Part shown: one piece after another, positions 40,294-49,096 of the stretch | Layout of the letters: the number at the start of each line of letters is the position of its first letter | How positions within the stretch are numbered: the stretch's first letter is position 1 | NCBI GenBank assembly: GCA_002067235.1 | Contig: MVQP01000001.1 | Coordinates: forward strand, 1 to 64,000 | Source of the DNA: Syntrophorhabdus sp. PtaB.Bin047 | GTDB lineage: Bacteria > Desulfobacterota > Syntrophorhabdia > Syntrophorhabdales > Syntrophorhabdaceae | Length of the DNA: 64,000 nt | Direction: 5' to 3' | Made by a program: the position numbers and the translations under genes | The notes under the pieces: generated by a model | Told to the model about the DNA's origin: nothing | The model's database searches: none | Seen by the model: the letters and a program-made list of their open reading frames with translations, nothing else

Positions 40294-41739
40294 TTATGAA
40301 ACTGAAGTCTTTATCCGCCACTGTGTGCCTTTGGGTGTGTCGAGAAGTGTGATCCCCTTGTCGGCCAGCATGTTCCTGATCTCGTCGGCCTTCTGAAAGT
40401 CTTTGTTCTTCCTTGCCTCAACACGGTCGTTGATGGCGCCCTCGACAAAAGAAACGTCAAGGCCCATGCGGGCCAGGTGCCGAACCTTCTCCCGGGATTC
40501 CAAAGACGCGAGATCGTCGCCGAGAAGCCCCAGGGTACCGGCAAGCGATTCATAAACGGCCTCCGCGGAAGCGATGAGGGCAACAGCGCTCTCGTCCTTC
40601 TCGTCAACCATCCTGTTGATCTCCTTCGAAAGCTCAAAAACGTGTGAAAGGGCGAGGGCGGTGTTGAAATCGTCATCCATCGCCTCGGTGAACTTTCCGG
40701 CGATGTCGTCGGCCTGCGGATAGGGCCGCTCTTCGAACGTCTTGCCCTTCTGCACCTCGAGCGCCCGTTCCCGCGTGTAATAAAGCCTGTGCAGGGCCGT
40801 GTTGACGTCCTCGATGGACTGGCCGTTATAATCTACCGGACTGCGGTAGTGATTGGACAGGTAGAAAAGCCGAAGAACCTCGGGATGGTACTCCGTGAGG
40901 AAGTCCCTGATAAGCAGCGTGTTGCCTATGGATTTCGACATCTTCTCACGGTCGATGTTGACGAACCCGTTGTGTACCCAGTAATTGACGAACCTCTTTC
41001 CCGTCGCCGCCTCGGTCTGGGCCTTCTCGTTCTCGTGATGGGGGAAGACGAGGTCCTTCCCGCCCCCGTGGATATCGAAGGGGTTCCCGAGGTAAAGAGT
41101 GCTCATGACGGAGCATTCTATGTGCCAGCCCGGCCTGCCCGCCCCGAAGGGGGCATCCCAGGAGGGTTCGCCCTCTTTGGACGCCTTCCAGAGAGCAAAG
41201 TCGAGGGGATTCTTCTTCTTCTCGTCCACCTCGACCCTGGCCCCGGCGACCATTTCCTCGAGAGGGCGCTTGGAGAGTTGGCCATAGTTGCGGAAACTGT
41301 CCACGGAGAAGTAGACATCCCCGCCCGTATTGTAGGCATGGCCTTTGTCTATCAAGGTCTCCACGAGAGCTATCATGTCGGCGATGTGCTCAGTGGCGCG
41401 AGGTTCGTGGTCCGGCCGGAGGACCCTGAGGGCGTCCATGTCCTCATAGAAAGAGCGAATGTACGTCTCGCCCACTTCCTGCCAGGGCACGTTCTCGGCA
41501 TGAGACCTCTTGATTATCTTGTCGTCGATGTCGGTGAAGTTCCTCACATAAGTGGTGTCGAACCCCTTGGAGCGCAGGTATCGGTATATGGTGTCGAAGA
41601 CGATGGCGCTCCTCGCGTGACCGATATGGCAGTGGTCGTACACGGTGACTCCGCAGACGTAGAGCTTCACCCTCCCCTCCGTGACGGGGGTGAAGTCTTC
41701 TTTCCTGCCTGATATCGTATTGTAAACCTTCAGAGCCAT
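40294..41739 (-). CDS. cysS: cysteinyl-tRNA synthetase
   Basis: A 481-residue class I synthetase: YVCGVTVYDHCHIGHARSAI with the HIGH motif, KMSKSIGNTLL with KMSKS, and the zinc ligands including ECSVMS. It charges tRNA-Cys. The ATG at 41739 gives the standard start (MALKVYNT); the frame extends eight codons upstream. It is followed by porG. Confidence 0.97.
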   Translation of the reverse strand: MALKVYNTISGRKEDFTPVTEGRVKLYVCGVTVYDHCHIGHARSAIVFDTIYRYLRSKGFDTTYVRNFTDIDDKIIKRSHAENVPWQEVGETYIRSFYEDMDALRVLRPDHEPRATEHIADMIALVETLIDKGHAYNTGGDVYFSVDSFRNYGQLSKRPLEEMVAGARVEVDEKKKNPLDFALWKASKEGEPSWDAPFGAGRPGWHIECSVMSTLYLGNPFDIHGGGKDLVFPHHENEKAQTEAATGKRFVNYWVHNGFVNIDREKMSKSIGNTLLIRDFLTEYHPEVLRLFYLSNHYRSPVDYNGQSIEDVNTALHRLYYTRERALEVQKGKTFEERPYPQADDIAGKFTEAMDDDFNTALALSHVFELSKEINRMVDEKDESAVALIASAEAVYESLAGTLGLLGDDLASLESREKVRHLARMGLDVSFVEGAINDRVEARKNKDFQKADEIRNMLADKGITLLDTPKGTQWRIKTSVS

Positions 41740-41753
41740 AGTGTTGACCGTAT

Positions 41754-41783
41754 TTTTTACCACAGCTGTCGCGGCCTTGTCAA
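41754..41783 (-). promoter_or_regulatory. candidate cysS promoter
   Basis: Minus-strand TTGACA (41783-41778) and TAAAAA (41759-41754) with an 18-base spacer lie in the short gap after the ParB-like gene. The -35 box is perfect, the -10 box weak. Confidence 0.45.
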
Positions 41784-41793
41784 AGCAATTGAA

Positions 41794-43185
41794 TCAGGCG
41801 TTCTGCCCCGCGAGAGTGAGTTGGCGGGCGCCCTCACGGAAGCTCTGGATGAGGTTCGCGATCCATCCATGGTAATAGGGGATGCTGCCTTCCGCGGCGT
41901 CTGTTATCATTTCGTTCGCCTTCATCGCGTTGGCGTGGTCCCTCAAGGTCCCCGTATCGGGCATCTCGCCGGGGCGAAGCCCGCACTCTCTCCTCCGCAA
42001 TGCGCCGATCTGCCGGGGAAGCTTGCTCTCGTAGAGCATTTCGAAGGCATCGATCACCGCAAGGTACCTCGTGAGGACGTCAGCGGGGAGGTCCTCGATG
42101 ATCCTGTCCTTCCTGGCCACCTGGAGATAATTGCACGTCATATCGACAAACCCGGCGAGGCCGATCATGAAGAAATCCAGTTTGTCGAGGGTTGGGACTT
42201 CCTGGTCCTTTGCCACTTCCATGACAATGGAAGCGACCTGCCTCACCTGCGGCATGAAGACCCACTCGCGCGAGGCGGTCTCGACCTGTTGCAGGATATC
42301 GCTCAAGAGTGCGAAGATATCGTCTTCCGGAAGGTCTCCCAGCCCCCCGCCACCGGACCGCTTCTCAGTCGCCTGATCGAGATCGGTAGGCCTGACAAGG
42401 TGGAAAACGGCGGAAAAACGGGGCGCAAGCTCCTCTTGACGGTCAACGGGGATGCATGCCATGGCGCTGATCAAGGCTTCTGGGACCGAACTCTGCCGAC
42501 CCGAGAGCATGCGGGAAAGAGAGTGGCAGAGTCCATGCGCTCCGGCCGCGGGCCGCGCTCTTTCCTGGAGGTATTTCTGGAAGACGGGATCGACCTTTCC
42601 GGAGAGATCCATTTCTCTTACAAGATGACCGTACCGGCGGGGTTCCTTTCTCGCGGCGGCCACGATCTCCGAGGCCTTTCTCAACGTGTTCTGATGGAGC
42701 CCCACCACCTTCGCCGCCTGGGACCTGGCATGGCCGCACCGGCGGTCTACCGCTCTTCCTTTTGTTTCTGCGCCTTCGGCCCCAACGGCGCCGGATTGAC
42801 CGCCCGCTGCCCGGTCACCTGATCTGCGGGCACCGGACAGGATCTGCCTTTCCATTCCGATCCTCAATTGCTCCTCTTTGACTGCATCGAAGATGGCCAC
42901 TTTTTCCGATATCGTAAAGTCCTTCCTGCAGATGTTCTCGTCATGCTCGCCAAGCACAAGGCTCTCTATATCGACGAGATTGACATGGGTGCCCTCGGCG
43001 AGGGACGTTATGCCAAGCTCCGCGAGGGCTTTGAGCCTCCGATAGCCGGCAACAAGCTCGTTCGTTCCCTTTCGGATCACGATCGGCTGGAGAAGCCCCA
43101 GTTCCGATATGGAGCGCTTCAGGTCCTCCATGTCCCCGAGCTCTTCCCTGTAACGCCTGCCAACAATAATGTCACCGATCTCCAT
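41794..43185 (-). CDS. ParB-like protein
   Basis: A 463-residue protein. The N-terminal ParB/sulfiredoxin domain has GLLQPIVIRKGTNELVAGYRRLKAL (in parts LLQPIVI and GYRRLKAL) and GEHDENICRKDFT, then a helix-turn-helix (QAAKVVGLHQNTLRKASEI). The rest is a long helical part. The region around residues 120-155 is Gly/Arg-rich. Plasmid and ICE ParB relatives use such domains for DNA segregation or for transcription control. No parA is adjacent, so a segregation function is doubtful. The ATG at 43185 has GGGAGGGGG upstream. Confidence 0.8.
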   Translation of the reverse strand: MEIGDIIVGRRYREELGDMEDLKRSISELGLLQPIVIRKGTNELVAGYRRLKALAELGITSLAEGTHVNLVDIESLVLGEHDENICRKDFTISEKVAIFDAVKEEQLRIGMERQILSGARRSGDRAAGGQSGAVGAEGAETKGRAVDRRCGHARSQAAKVVGLHQNTLRKASEIVAAARKEPRRYGHLVREMDLSGKVDPVFQKYLQERARPAAGAHGLCHSLSRMLSGRQSSVPEALISAMACIPVDRQEELAPRFSAVFHLVRPTDLDQATEKRSGGGGLGDLPEDDIFALLSDILQQVETASREWVFMPQVRQVASIVMEVAKDQEVPTLDKLDFFMIGLAGFVDMTCNYLQVARKDRIIEDLPADVLTRYLAVIDAFEMLYESKLPRQIGALRRRECGLRPGEMPDTGTLRDHANAMKANEMITDAAEGSIPYYHGWIANLIQSFREGARQLTLAGQNA

Positions 43186-43502
43186 ATGCCCCCTCCCTCA
43201 CCGGCCGGTTGTTCCCGATCCCACGGCTTTGCACATGATGGTCGTGCCGTGCACTGTATATAATATATCCTCCTCACGCAATATACCGTCATTTCAGGTG
43301 TCTCTCCCCGTCCCCAAAGAGACCCCCCTGTACAATTGAGGCACGGGTCATCGCTGGCCTTCATCGCGTGGATCATTGTGGGTTCGTGGACTATCATGCG
43401 TCGCTCGATGGGAAAGGTGCACGGGGTGCATGTTGGGAACAAATAGCGGCAGGGATCCAGGTCCTCGCCCGCAGCAAGGGACACGAAGCGGGTGTTCCGG
43501 GC
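43186..43502. other. gap between ParB-like and winged-helix genes
   Basis: The 317 bases hold no gene I can support. A minus-strand frame (43484-43119) runs through it and into the ParB gene, with a possible start near 43398 and Cys-rich residues (DDPCLNC), but it overlaps parB by more than 60 bp and has no ribosome site. A small AT-rich stretch (TATATAATATATCC, 43256-43269) may hold the parB promoter. Confidence 0.4.
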
Positions 43503-43868
43503 TCACCGTTTCTCGATGGATACGGGGTCAGACCATCTCTCCACGGGGAGAAAATAGTAATGATTCTTGTTCCCCCGTCCTTTTCCCCTGCGTTGCACGA
43601 TCATCCACCTGCCCTTGAGGATCTTGAGGGCATCGATGGTCTTCCGCCTTGATATTCCCGCAGCATCGGCGATCTCGTTGATAGACAGATCCCTGCTTCT
43701 TATCAGCCCCTTCTTCCGTCTTCCGGCATCAGATCTAAGGAGAAGAATGAAGAAGACGGAGCTCACATACGGGCCAAGTCCTGCCATGTAATGGTCCACG
43801 TAAGATAACAGGATATCCTCAGTCCCGGGACTACCCCTTTCCGCCGTCTTCGTCGCCTCGCCTGTCAC
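43503..43868 (-). CDS. winged-helix DNA-binding protein
   Basis: A 121-residue protein with a helical start (YVDHYMAGLGPYVSSVFFILL) and a winged helix-turn-helix (INEIADAAGISRRKTIDALKILKGRWMIV in parts: EIADAAGISRRKTID). It resembles replication-initiator or regulatory helix-turn-helix proteins of mobile elements. It overlaps the sigma-like gene by 4 bp (ATGA), so they are translationally coupled. Role unknown; control of the island is likely. Confidence 0.7.
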   Translation of the reverse strand: MTGEATKTAERGSPGTEDILLSYVDHYMAGLGPYVSSVFFILLLRSDAGRRKKGLIRSRDLSINEIADAAGISRRKTIDALKILKGRWMIVQRRGKGRGNKNHYYFLPVERWSDPVSIEKR

Positions 43869-44530
43869 ATCTTCTCCGATCGCGAGGAACCGAATATGGA
43901 AAGGACATTGCGTTCGCTCTTGCGCGCTCCCAGGGCGGCGGTCGCCGGTCCCTTATCAGCCGCCTGAGCGTCCTGCCAGAATCCGCCGGCTGGCACCCCT
44001 TCCATGGCCGAACCGGTCGGGCAACATCCTCCCGCCCATCCCGGGTTCCAACCGCTGAGGGTCCCCTCATCCACGGCAACACCACCGGCGGAACCCTCGA
44101 TGTCATCCACCGTTTCCAGGAGAGAGAACCTCCAGCGTTGATCCTTCCTCGCCATTCTCTTGACCCTCTGCTCTATCCACAGACAGATGTAAGAAGCGAT
44201 TTCTCCCACGGATTTCGTGAGGTCAAGTTTCTCCTGACTGGCCAACTGCATCAGAACCACCGTCGCGTCCTGGATGTAGTCGTTCAATTGATCGCCGACA
44301 CAGTGTCCCCTGTCCACCCTGCCGAGGATCGTCCTGACGACACAATCAATGACCTTCCTGGAATACAAGCTCTCCACCAGCCACAGCTGACCCGATGATC
44401 TGGCGTTCTCCACCATCAGGCTGAACTCATCAGCATCCATGGACCTAAAAAAAGCCCTGGCATAGGAGGCAATTGCCTGCGCCCGCTCCCCGACAGATGC
44501 CACCGGGGATAATCCGTGCTCCGTATTCAT
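43865..44530 (-). CDS. sigma-70 region-2-like protein without region 4
   Basis: A 221-residue protein. Residues about 60-125 resemble sigma-70 region 2: LNDYIQDATVVLMQLA in the place of the 'DLIQEG..GLMRA' block, then DLTKSVGEIASYICLWIEQRVKR in the place of the FSTYA-WWIRQAIxR block. The C-terminal third is Gly/Ala-rich and shows no region 4 helix-turn-helix. It may be an alternative sigma factor, an anti-sigma decoy, or a relative. It overlaps the winged-helix gene by 4 bp, so the pair may act together. Resemblance is by eye and moderate. Confidence 0.55.
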   Translation of the reverse strand: MNTEHGLSPVASVGERAQAIASYARAFFRSMDADEFSLMVENARSSGQLWLVESLYSRKVIDCVVRTILGRVDRGHCVGDQLNDYIQDATVVLMQLASQEKLDLTKSVGEIASYICLWIEQRVKRMARKDQRWRFSLLETVDDIEGSAGGVAVDEGTLSGWNPGWAGGCCPTGSAMEGVPAGGFWQDAQAADKGPATAALGARKSERNVLSIFGSSRSEKM

Positions 44531-44535
44531 TGTTC

Positions 44536-45249
44536 TCAGATCTCCTTTCCGTTCTTATTTCCACAGATCCCGCCGTCCGTCTCCTCACGGGCGAAGGTGA
44601 CCCGGACCTTTCCGTATCCCAGGAGAGCCATGCGCTCCGGCGTACCCGGCTTGAACAGCCGCGCGACAACCGAACAGGGCATGTTCACCTTCGTCCGGAC
44701 AGAGCTGAAAGCGTCGGCGAGGTTTTCGGGCGTCGGCGCCTTCTTCAGACAGGCAGCCGTATCGGGCTCGAGATACCTCCCTGTCATCCCGAGAAAGCCC
44801 TCAATTCCCATCCTTCGCGGGACACGCACGTTCTCCCGGCTGTCATACAGCCTGCCGCGCACCCTGGCGGTTCGTATCGCCACGAAGGATCCCACCCCGC
44901 ACAGAAGGATGCATGTCAGGACACGTCCTGTGCCTTTCGTCCTTCCGGAGGCGGCGACCGTCGCCTTCCTGAGGGCCCCCGCGTTGATCCTGGAATAATT
45001 GCCCGTCCTCTCGACCTCGGTATCGACAATGGCAATGATGTGCTCGATCCTGCGCAATTCCATCCCCTGGCCTTCGCCAATTGGACAACAACTATAGATC
45101 TTCGCCTGTATTCGAAGAAGCGGCAATTCTATCTTGTGGAGCACCACAGGGCTCCGCGACGCAAGGAAGGCGAGAACACCGAGTACAAAGATGCCGGCCA
45201 CAAGGAATATCCCATGATCCGAAACCTTTCCATCTTGCCGTTCCACGAC
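44536..45249 (-). CDS. two-helix membrane protein, possible DotM/TrbA-like
   Basis: A 237-residue protein with an N-terminal helix (GIFLVAGIFVLGVLAFLA), a basic amphipathic stretch (VVLHKIELPLLRIQAKIYS), a second hydrophobic helix (VLTCILLCGVGSFVAI) and a cytoplasmic C-terminal part. DotM/TrbA, partners of the coupling protein, have two or three N-terminal helices followed by a cytosolic domain, and the second helix followed by RTAR fits. But no unambiguous DotM motif is seen. The GTG at 45249 has GGAGG eight bases upstream. It heads the operon that ends with ParB. Confidence 0.5.
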   Translation of the reverse strand, partial: VVERQDGKVSDHGIFLVAGIFVLGVLAFLASRSPVVLHKIELPLLRIQAKIYSCCPIGEGQGMELRRIEHIIAIVDTEVERTGNYSRINAGALRKATVAASGRTKGTGRVLTCILLCGVGSFVAIRTARVRGRLYDSRENVRVPRRMGIEGFLGMTGRYLEPDTAACLKKAPTPENLADAFSSVRTKVNMPCSVVARLFKPGTPERMALLGYGKVRVTFAREETDGGICGNKNGKEI

Positions 45250-45530
45250 AAATCCCTCCTTTGAGAACAACAAAAGTCAAGCGTAGGTATGGATTATCCT
45301 GCGAAGAAATTACTTTGTGCTTTGGAAATCTATGAAAGTACATTTGAAGCGATGTTGTCAATACAAAAGGCCCCGAAGAGGCCGTTTCACGGTTCAAAAA
45401 GACCAAATGCAGGATCTCCGTGGCCGACACGAGAGTCCCAGCCTTCGCTTGCCTTTCGGGCTGTCGAGGTCTTCGCCCCGAGATCCCCGCGGCCGGCGCT
45501 ATTTATTCCATAGAATCGGATGGGAGAATC
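45250..45530. promoter_or_regulatory. divergent intergenic region
   Basis: This 281-base space separates the two divergent arms of the island and should hold both promoters. A minus-strand TTGACA at 45361-45356 and a plus-strand AT-rich stretch at 45290-45350 are candidates, but no well spaced pair of boxes is obvious. It is AT-richer than its surroundings. No RNA gene is seen. Confidence 0.4.
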
Positions 45531-45896
45531 ATGACGACTGGGAACAAAATGCCCGACGCCTTCGTGGCCAGAAGGTCCGAGGGTTTCGAGATAGTCCTTC
45601 CACGGGTGGCTATAGAAAGAGCTGCGAGGCAGCTTGCCGAAGTCACCAATGCTGCAGGTTTCCACGACGCGCTGGAACTCGCCTGGTTCAGACTTGATCC
45701 CGGGACCGGCAGGGAGATGCTCGACTGCGTTTCCATGCTCCTCACGCTTTACCGCTGTTCACTGGATGGGAACGTCAGGCCCGCTCTTGACCTGGAGGAG
45801 TTCTACGAACACGCCTTCAACGAGATTCAGGCCGAACATGGCAACCTTCCGGATGGGCGGACGCCATGGCACTCTCCCGATCGCCCCGGAGGATGA
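45531..45896 (+). CDS. hypothetical protein of the island
   Basis: A 121-residue soluble protein with no signal, no membrane helix and no motif I recognise. It is helical, acidic at the C-terminus. It starts at the ATG at 45531 with GGGAG seven bases upstream; the longer frame is in the intergenic region. It ends 1 bp before the transglycosylase start, so the genes are co-transcribed. Confidence 0.55.
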   Translation: MTTGNKMPDAFVARRSEGFEIVLPRVAIERAARQLAEVTNAAGFHDALELAWFRLDPGTGREMLDCVSMLLTLYRCSLDGNVRPALDLEEFYEHAFNEIQAEHGNLPDGRTPWHSPDRPGG

Positions 45897-45897
45897 G

Positions 45898-46545
45898 TTG
45901 CGGGCACGAAAAGCCATGATCGTCATCCTCTGTGCTTTCGGTATCTCACTGTATTCCGGGGCGAAGGGGCATTGCGGACCGGGCGGCGGCAACGAGGACG
46001 CAGGCCTGCCTGCCGAATTCGAGGTCATGAAGAACGATAATCCTGACAAGTACCGGGATTTCCGCCATGTCCTGCGGCATATCCGCAGGATGAACAGGAA
46101 ACAGAATGAAAAGACATCCCTCTCCGTCGCAAAGGCACTCGTTGACCACGTCTATTGGGAGAGATATAGTTTCGCTTCCCGGGAACACCGGCTCAATTTC
46201 CTCTCCGTCATCATGGGCATCGTGCGCGTTGAGAGCGGCTTCGACCCTGCGGCGGTAAGCAACAGGAACGCCCGGGGACTCATGCAGGTCCACTGGCCGA
46301 CGTGGAAACGGTATTTCTCCTCACCCGAGGAGGCGCATGACCTCCGCAGGAACCTTACCGTGGGCACAGGCATTCTCCGTCTCTACATGCGCCAGTCGAA
46401 GAACGACCTGCGCCGCGCCCTGTACAGGTACCTCGGGGCACCGGACGACCGGTATGCCGACAAGGTTATCGAGAGTGCAGCCGCGTTCAAGGCCCGTGTG
46501 TTGTCGGACCCCTTGGAGCAGACCGCGGGAGGGAAGGAACCATGA
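45898..46545 (+). CDS. secreted lytic transglycosylase (SLT family)
   Basis: A 215-residue protein with a signal peptide (basic LRARKA, then MIVILCAFGISLYSG) and a C-terminal SLT domain: VRVESGFDPAAVSNRN with catalytic Glu, RGLMQVHWPTW and RALYRYLGAP. It cleaves peptidoglycan for assembly of a secretion channel, the role of VirB1/IagB-type enzymes. The TTG at 45898 has GGAGG five bases before it and directly follows the upstream stop; the longer frame (from 45634) overlaps the previous gene. Confidence 0.85.
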   Translation: MRARKAMIVILCAFGISLYSGAKGHCGPGGGNEDAGLPAEFEVMKNDNPDKYRDFRHVLRHIRRMNRKQNEKTSLSVAKALVDHVYWERYSFASREHRLNFLSVIMGIVRVESGFDPAAVSNRNARGLMQVHWPTWKRYFSSPEEAHDLRRNLTVGTGILRLYMRQSKNDLRRALYRYLGAPDDRYADKVIESAAAFKARVLSDPLEQTAGGKEP

Positions 46546-47021
46546 GGTATTTCGCCGTTGCCTTGCGGCGGCCCCAGGGAAAGCATTCGAGCACGGCAGG
46601 GTTCACAGGAAAACAGGGAACGTTCATCCTTGGCCTCCTCCTCTCTTTTTGCCTTTTCGGCCTTGCGGCAATGGAGCAGAAGGCGTGCGCGGAAGCCGTC
46701 TACATCATACCGCCCGCGCCGGAAAGCAGCGCTGTGCTGAAGTATAAGAGCGTGCATTACAGCGGTACAATCCTGGACAAACCCTCATGCGACCCAGGGA
46801 TGACAGCGAAGATATTCGTAACTCCCGTGCGCATGCTCGGAGGGTCGTCGACCACGATCGTTCCCATCGCCGGAGTGAGCACCTTCGCCACCGATAACGG
46901 AAACGGGAAGTGGACGGTCAGGGGCCAGGTCAAGACAGCCGACAACGGCCTCCTGGAGGATAGCAGTGCTATCGTCCTCGTCGTGGAGGTCTACTGCTGT
47001 TTCAATGAATTTTGCAGCTGA
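46542..47021 (+). CDS. secreted protein of unknown function
   Basis: A 159-residue protein with a long basic N-terminus and a hydrophobic signal (FILGLLLSFCLFGLAAMEQKACA). The mature part is beta-rich (KYKSVHYSGTIL, GKWTVRGQVKTADNG) and ends in CCFNEFCS. It overlaps the transglycosylase stop codon (ATGA). No family recognised. A pilus- or adhesion-related role is a guess. Confidence 0.6.
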   Translation: MRYFAVALRRPQGKHSSTAGFTGKQGTFILGLLLSFCLFGLAAMEQKACAEAVYIIPPAPESSAVLKYKSVHYSGTILDKPSCDPGMTAKIFVTPVRMLGGSSTTIVPIAGVSTFATDNGNGKWTVRGQVKTADNGLLEDSSAIVLVVEVYCCFNEFCS

Positions 47022-47043
47022 CGGGCATTTCGCAAATGGAGCT

Positions 47044-47084
47044 GCCGGGCTGCCGGGATCCCCTGTGAATCCCGGCAGCCCGGC
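47044..47084. terminator. strong hairpin between convergent genes
   Basis: Arms 47044-47059 (GCCGGGCTGCCGGGAT) and 47069-47084 are a perfect 16-bp inverted repeat with a nine-base loop. It sits between the end of the island (+) and the protease gene (-), converging. There is no long T-tract on the plus side, so termination by hairpin alone, or factor-assisted, is likely. Confidence 0.7.
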
Positions 47085-47105
47085 ATCGGGAGAAAGGGGC
47101 CTCTT

Positions 47106-48596
47106 TTAGCCCCTGGCGAGCTTTACGACTACGTAGATGTTGTTCCCTTGCCTGTGGATGAGAAACAGAACGTTCTTCTTTCCGCTTTCCTCACTCATCT
47201 TCTTGACAAAGCCCTCCACGTCTTTTACTTGAGTTCTGTTAACTTCACGAATGACGTCGCCTCTCATGACGCCCGCTTCTTCCGCCGGACTCCCCGGCTC
47301 AACGGAGGCGACGACCACGCCTTGCCGTGTCTTCAGCTGAAGGGCCCTCGCCACCTCTGGAGTGATGGCCTGGACCGTTATTCCGACCTTATTCTCGCCG
47401 GATGCTTGTCCGGATACCCCTGCCACGGTGTCTTCCATCCGCGCTATCCTGACGGTTTTGCTCACCGTCTTCCCGCCGCGGAGCAGTTTCACCGACACAT
47501 CCTTGCCCACCGGCGTTGCCGCGACGACTCGCGGGAGATCGTTGGAGGTAGCGATATCCTTGCCGTCAAATTCCACGATCACATCGCCCTGGGCTATTCC
47601 TGCTTTATCGGCAGGCCCATCCTTGACCACGTCGGCGACGAGGGCCCCTTTTCTGTCAGTGAGCCCGAAAGAGGATGCCAGTGCCGGGGTGATCTCCTGT
47701 ATGCTCACGCCGAGCCAGCCGCGGGTGACCCTCCCGCTTCCCTTCAACTGCGCGATCACGCTCCTGGCCGTATCAACGGGGATCGCGAAGCCTATCCCCT
47801 GCCCTGAGGCAACGATCGCCGTGTTGATTCCGATCACCTCCCCTTTCATATTGATGAGAGGGCCACCGCTGTTTCCCGGATTTATGGAGGCATCCGTCTG
47901 AATGAAGTTGTCATAAGGCCCTGAGCCGATGATCCTGCCCTTGGCGCTGACGATCCCGGCCGTCACCGTCTGTTCGAGACCGAAGGGGCTGCCTATCGCA
48001 ACGACCCAGCTGCCAACCTTGAGCTCCTCCGAATTGCCCATCGTTATCGGCGTGAGGTTCGATGCGCCCTTGATTCTGATGAGGGCAAGGTCTGTCTTGG
48101 GGTCCCTGCCGACAATGCTCGCGTCGAACTCCCTTCCGTCCGCCAGTTTCACCTTGATTTCGTTGGCGCCGTCCACGACATGGTTATTGGTCACGATATA
48201 TCCGTCCCCGTCGACAATGAACCCCGAGCCAAGACTCTTCTGACGGAAATCCTCCGGTGATCCGTTTCCTCCCCGGCGGCCGAAGAACTCTTCAAAAGGA
48301 TCCTGCCCGCCGAAGGGGCCTTCCTTACCGAAAGGGTTGCCGAAGAAGTGGCGAAAGACCCGTCCGTCTCCCTTGAGTGTCTTGACCGTTTGAATGTTCA
48401 CGACGCTGGGCCGGACCTTTTCCGCCAGCTCCGTGAAATTGCCGGGGACCATGATGGGCACGGCGGAGCCCTTCGAAGACGCCGCTGTGTTATCCGTTCC
48501 CCTGACAGCCTTAGAAACCCCATAGCCTAGCCCCACCGTGAGGGCAATGGTCGCAAGTGTAATGAAAATGGCTCTGATTATCCTTCTTCGTCCCAT
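47106..48596 (-). CDS. HtrA/Deg-type periplasmic serine protease
   Basis: A 496-residue protease. The N-terminal helix (IIRAIFITLATIALTVGLGYG) is a signal or anchor. The trypsin-like domain has catalytic His in TNNHVVDGANE, Asp in DPKTDLALI and Ser in NPGNSGGPL. Two PDZ domains follow (GWLGVSIQEITPAL and KVGITVQAITPEV). It degrades misfolded envelope proteins. The loop with FGNPFGKEGPFGGQ is Gly/Phe-rich, as in many Deg proteases of this group. Confidence 0.93.
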   Translation of the reverse strand: MGRRRIIRAIFITLATIALTVGLGYGVSKAVRGTDNTAASSKGSAVPIMVPGNFTELAEKVRPSVVNIQTVKTLKGDGRVFRHFFGNPFGKEGPFGGQDPFEEFFGRRGGNGSPEDFRQKSLGSGFIVDGDGYIVTNNHVVDGANEIKVKLADGREFDASIVGRDPKTDLALIRIKGASNLTPITMGNSEELKVGSWVVAIGSPFGLEQTVTAGIVSAKGRIIGSGPYDNFIQTDASINPGNSGGPLINMKGEVIGINTAIVASGQGIGFAIPVDTARSVIAQLKGSGRVTRGWLGVSIQEITPALASSFGLTDRKGALVADVVKDGPADKAGIAQGDVIVEFDGKDIATSNDLPRVVAATPVGKDVSVKLLRGGKTVSKTVRIARMEDTVAGVSGQASGENKVGITVQAITPEVARALQLKTRQGVVVASVEPGSPAEEAGVMRGDVIREVNRTQVKDVEGFVKKMSEESGKKNVLFLIHRQGNNIYVVVKLARG

Positions 48597-48805
48597 ACGG
48601 ATCTCCTTGACATGTATTGGCCAGGCATCGCCTTGCCCTTGCCGTTACCGTAGTCTACATCGCGAAGTTCATCAGAACATGACGGGAAGATTACAAATTG
48701 GTAATGAAGACGGGTGATAGGTAATGGGTGATGGATCACATCTGTCCAGAATACAGTCTACGGCAACGGACATGCTGACGCTCGGGAGTAATCGAGAGAA
48801 ATAAA

Positions 48806-48950
48806 AATGACCAATGACCAAATTCCAATGACCAATGAAAAAGATAATAACCAATTGAACAAAGCGAAGGGCGGACTGCCTGTATCGTTTTTCTTTGGTT
48901 ATTGGTTATTGTCTGTTTATCTGGTCATTGGAATTTGGTCATTGGTCATT
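48806..48950. repeat. 28-bp perfect inverted repeat with nested repeats
   Basis: AATGACCAATGACCAAATTC-type arms at 48806-48833 and 48923-48950 are perfect inverted copies. Inside them a second inverted pair, AATAACCAA (48846-48854) and TTGGTTATT (48895-48903), gives a nested cruciform. It lies in the 500-bp space between the protease and the kinase. The rest of that space (48597-48805 and 48951-49096) shows no gene; a short GGGTGATAGGTAATGGGTGATGG repeat occurs at about 48711-48734. Confidence 0.8.
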
Positions 48951-49096
48951 ATCCTCTTCAGAAGAGACCAACCTCGTCCGGAATGGAGGACGTACCTGTC
49001 CTGAACCGTTGCCTTATAAGAAGGGCATTCCGGGAAATGAATTGTTTTGGACAGCAGTGGGTCATGGGTTATGGGAAGGACGGGTCTTTTTGCCCC

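Noticed and set aside
43119-43484. 121-codon minus-strand open frame with several cysteines
   Set aside because: It overlaps the ParB start, has no ribosome site at any likely start and no recognisable composition; the space was left without a gene.
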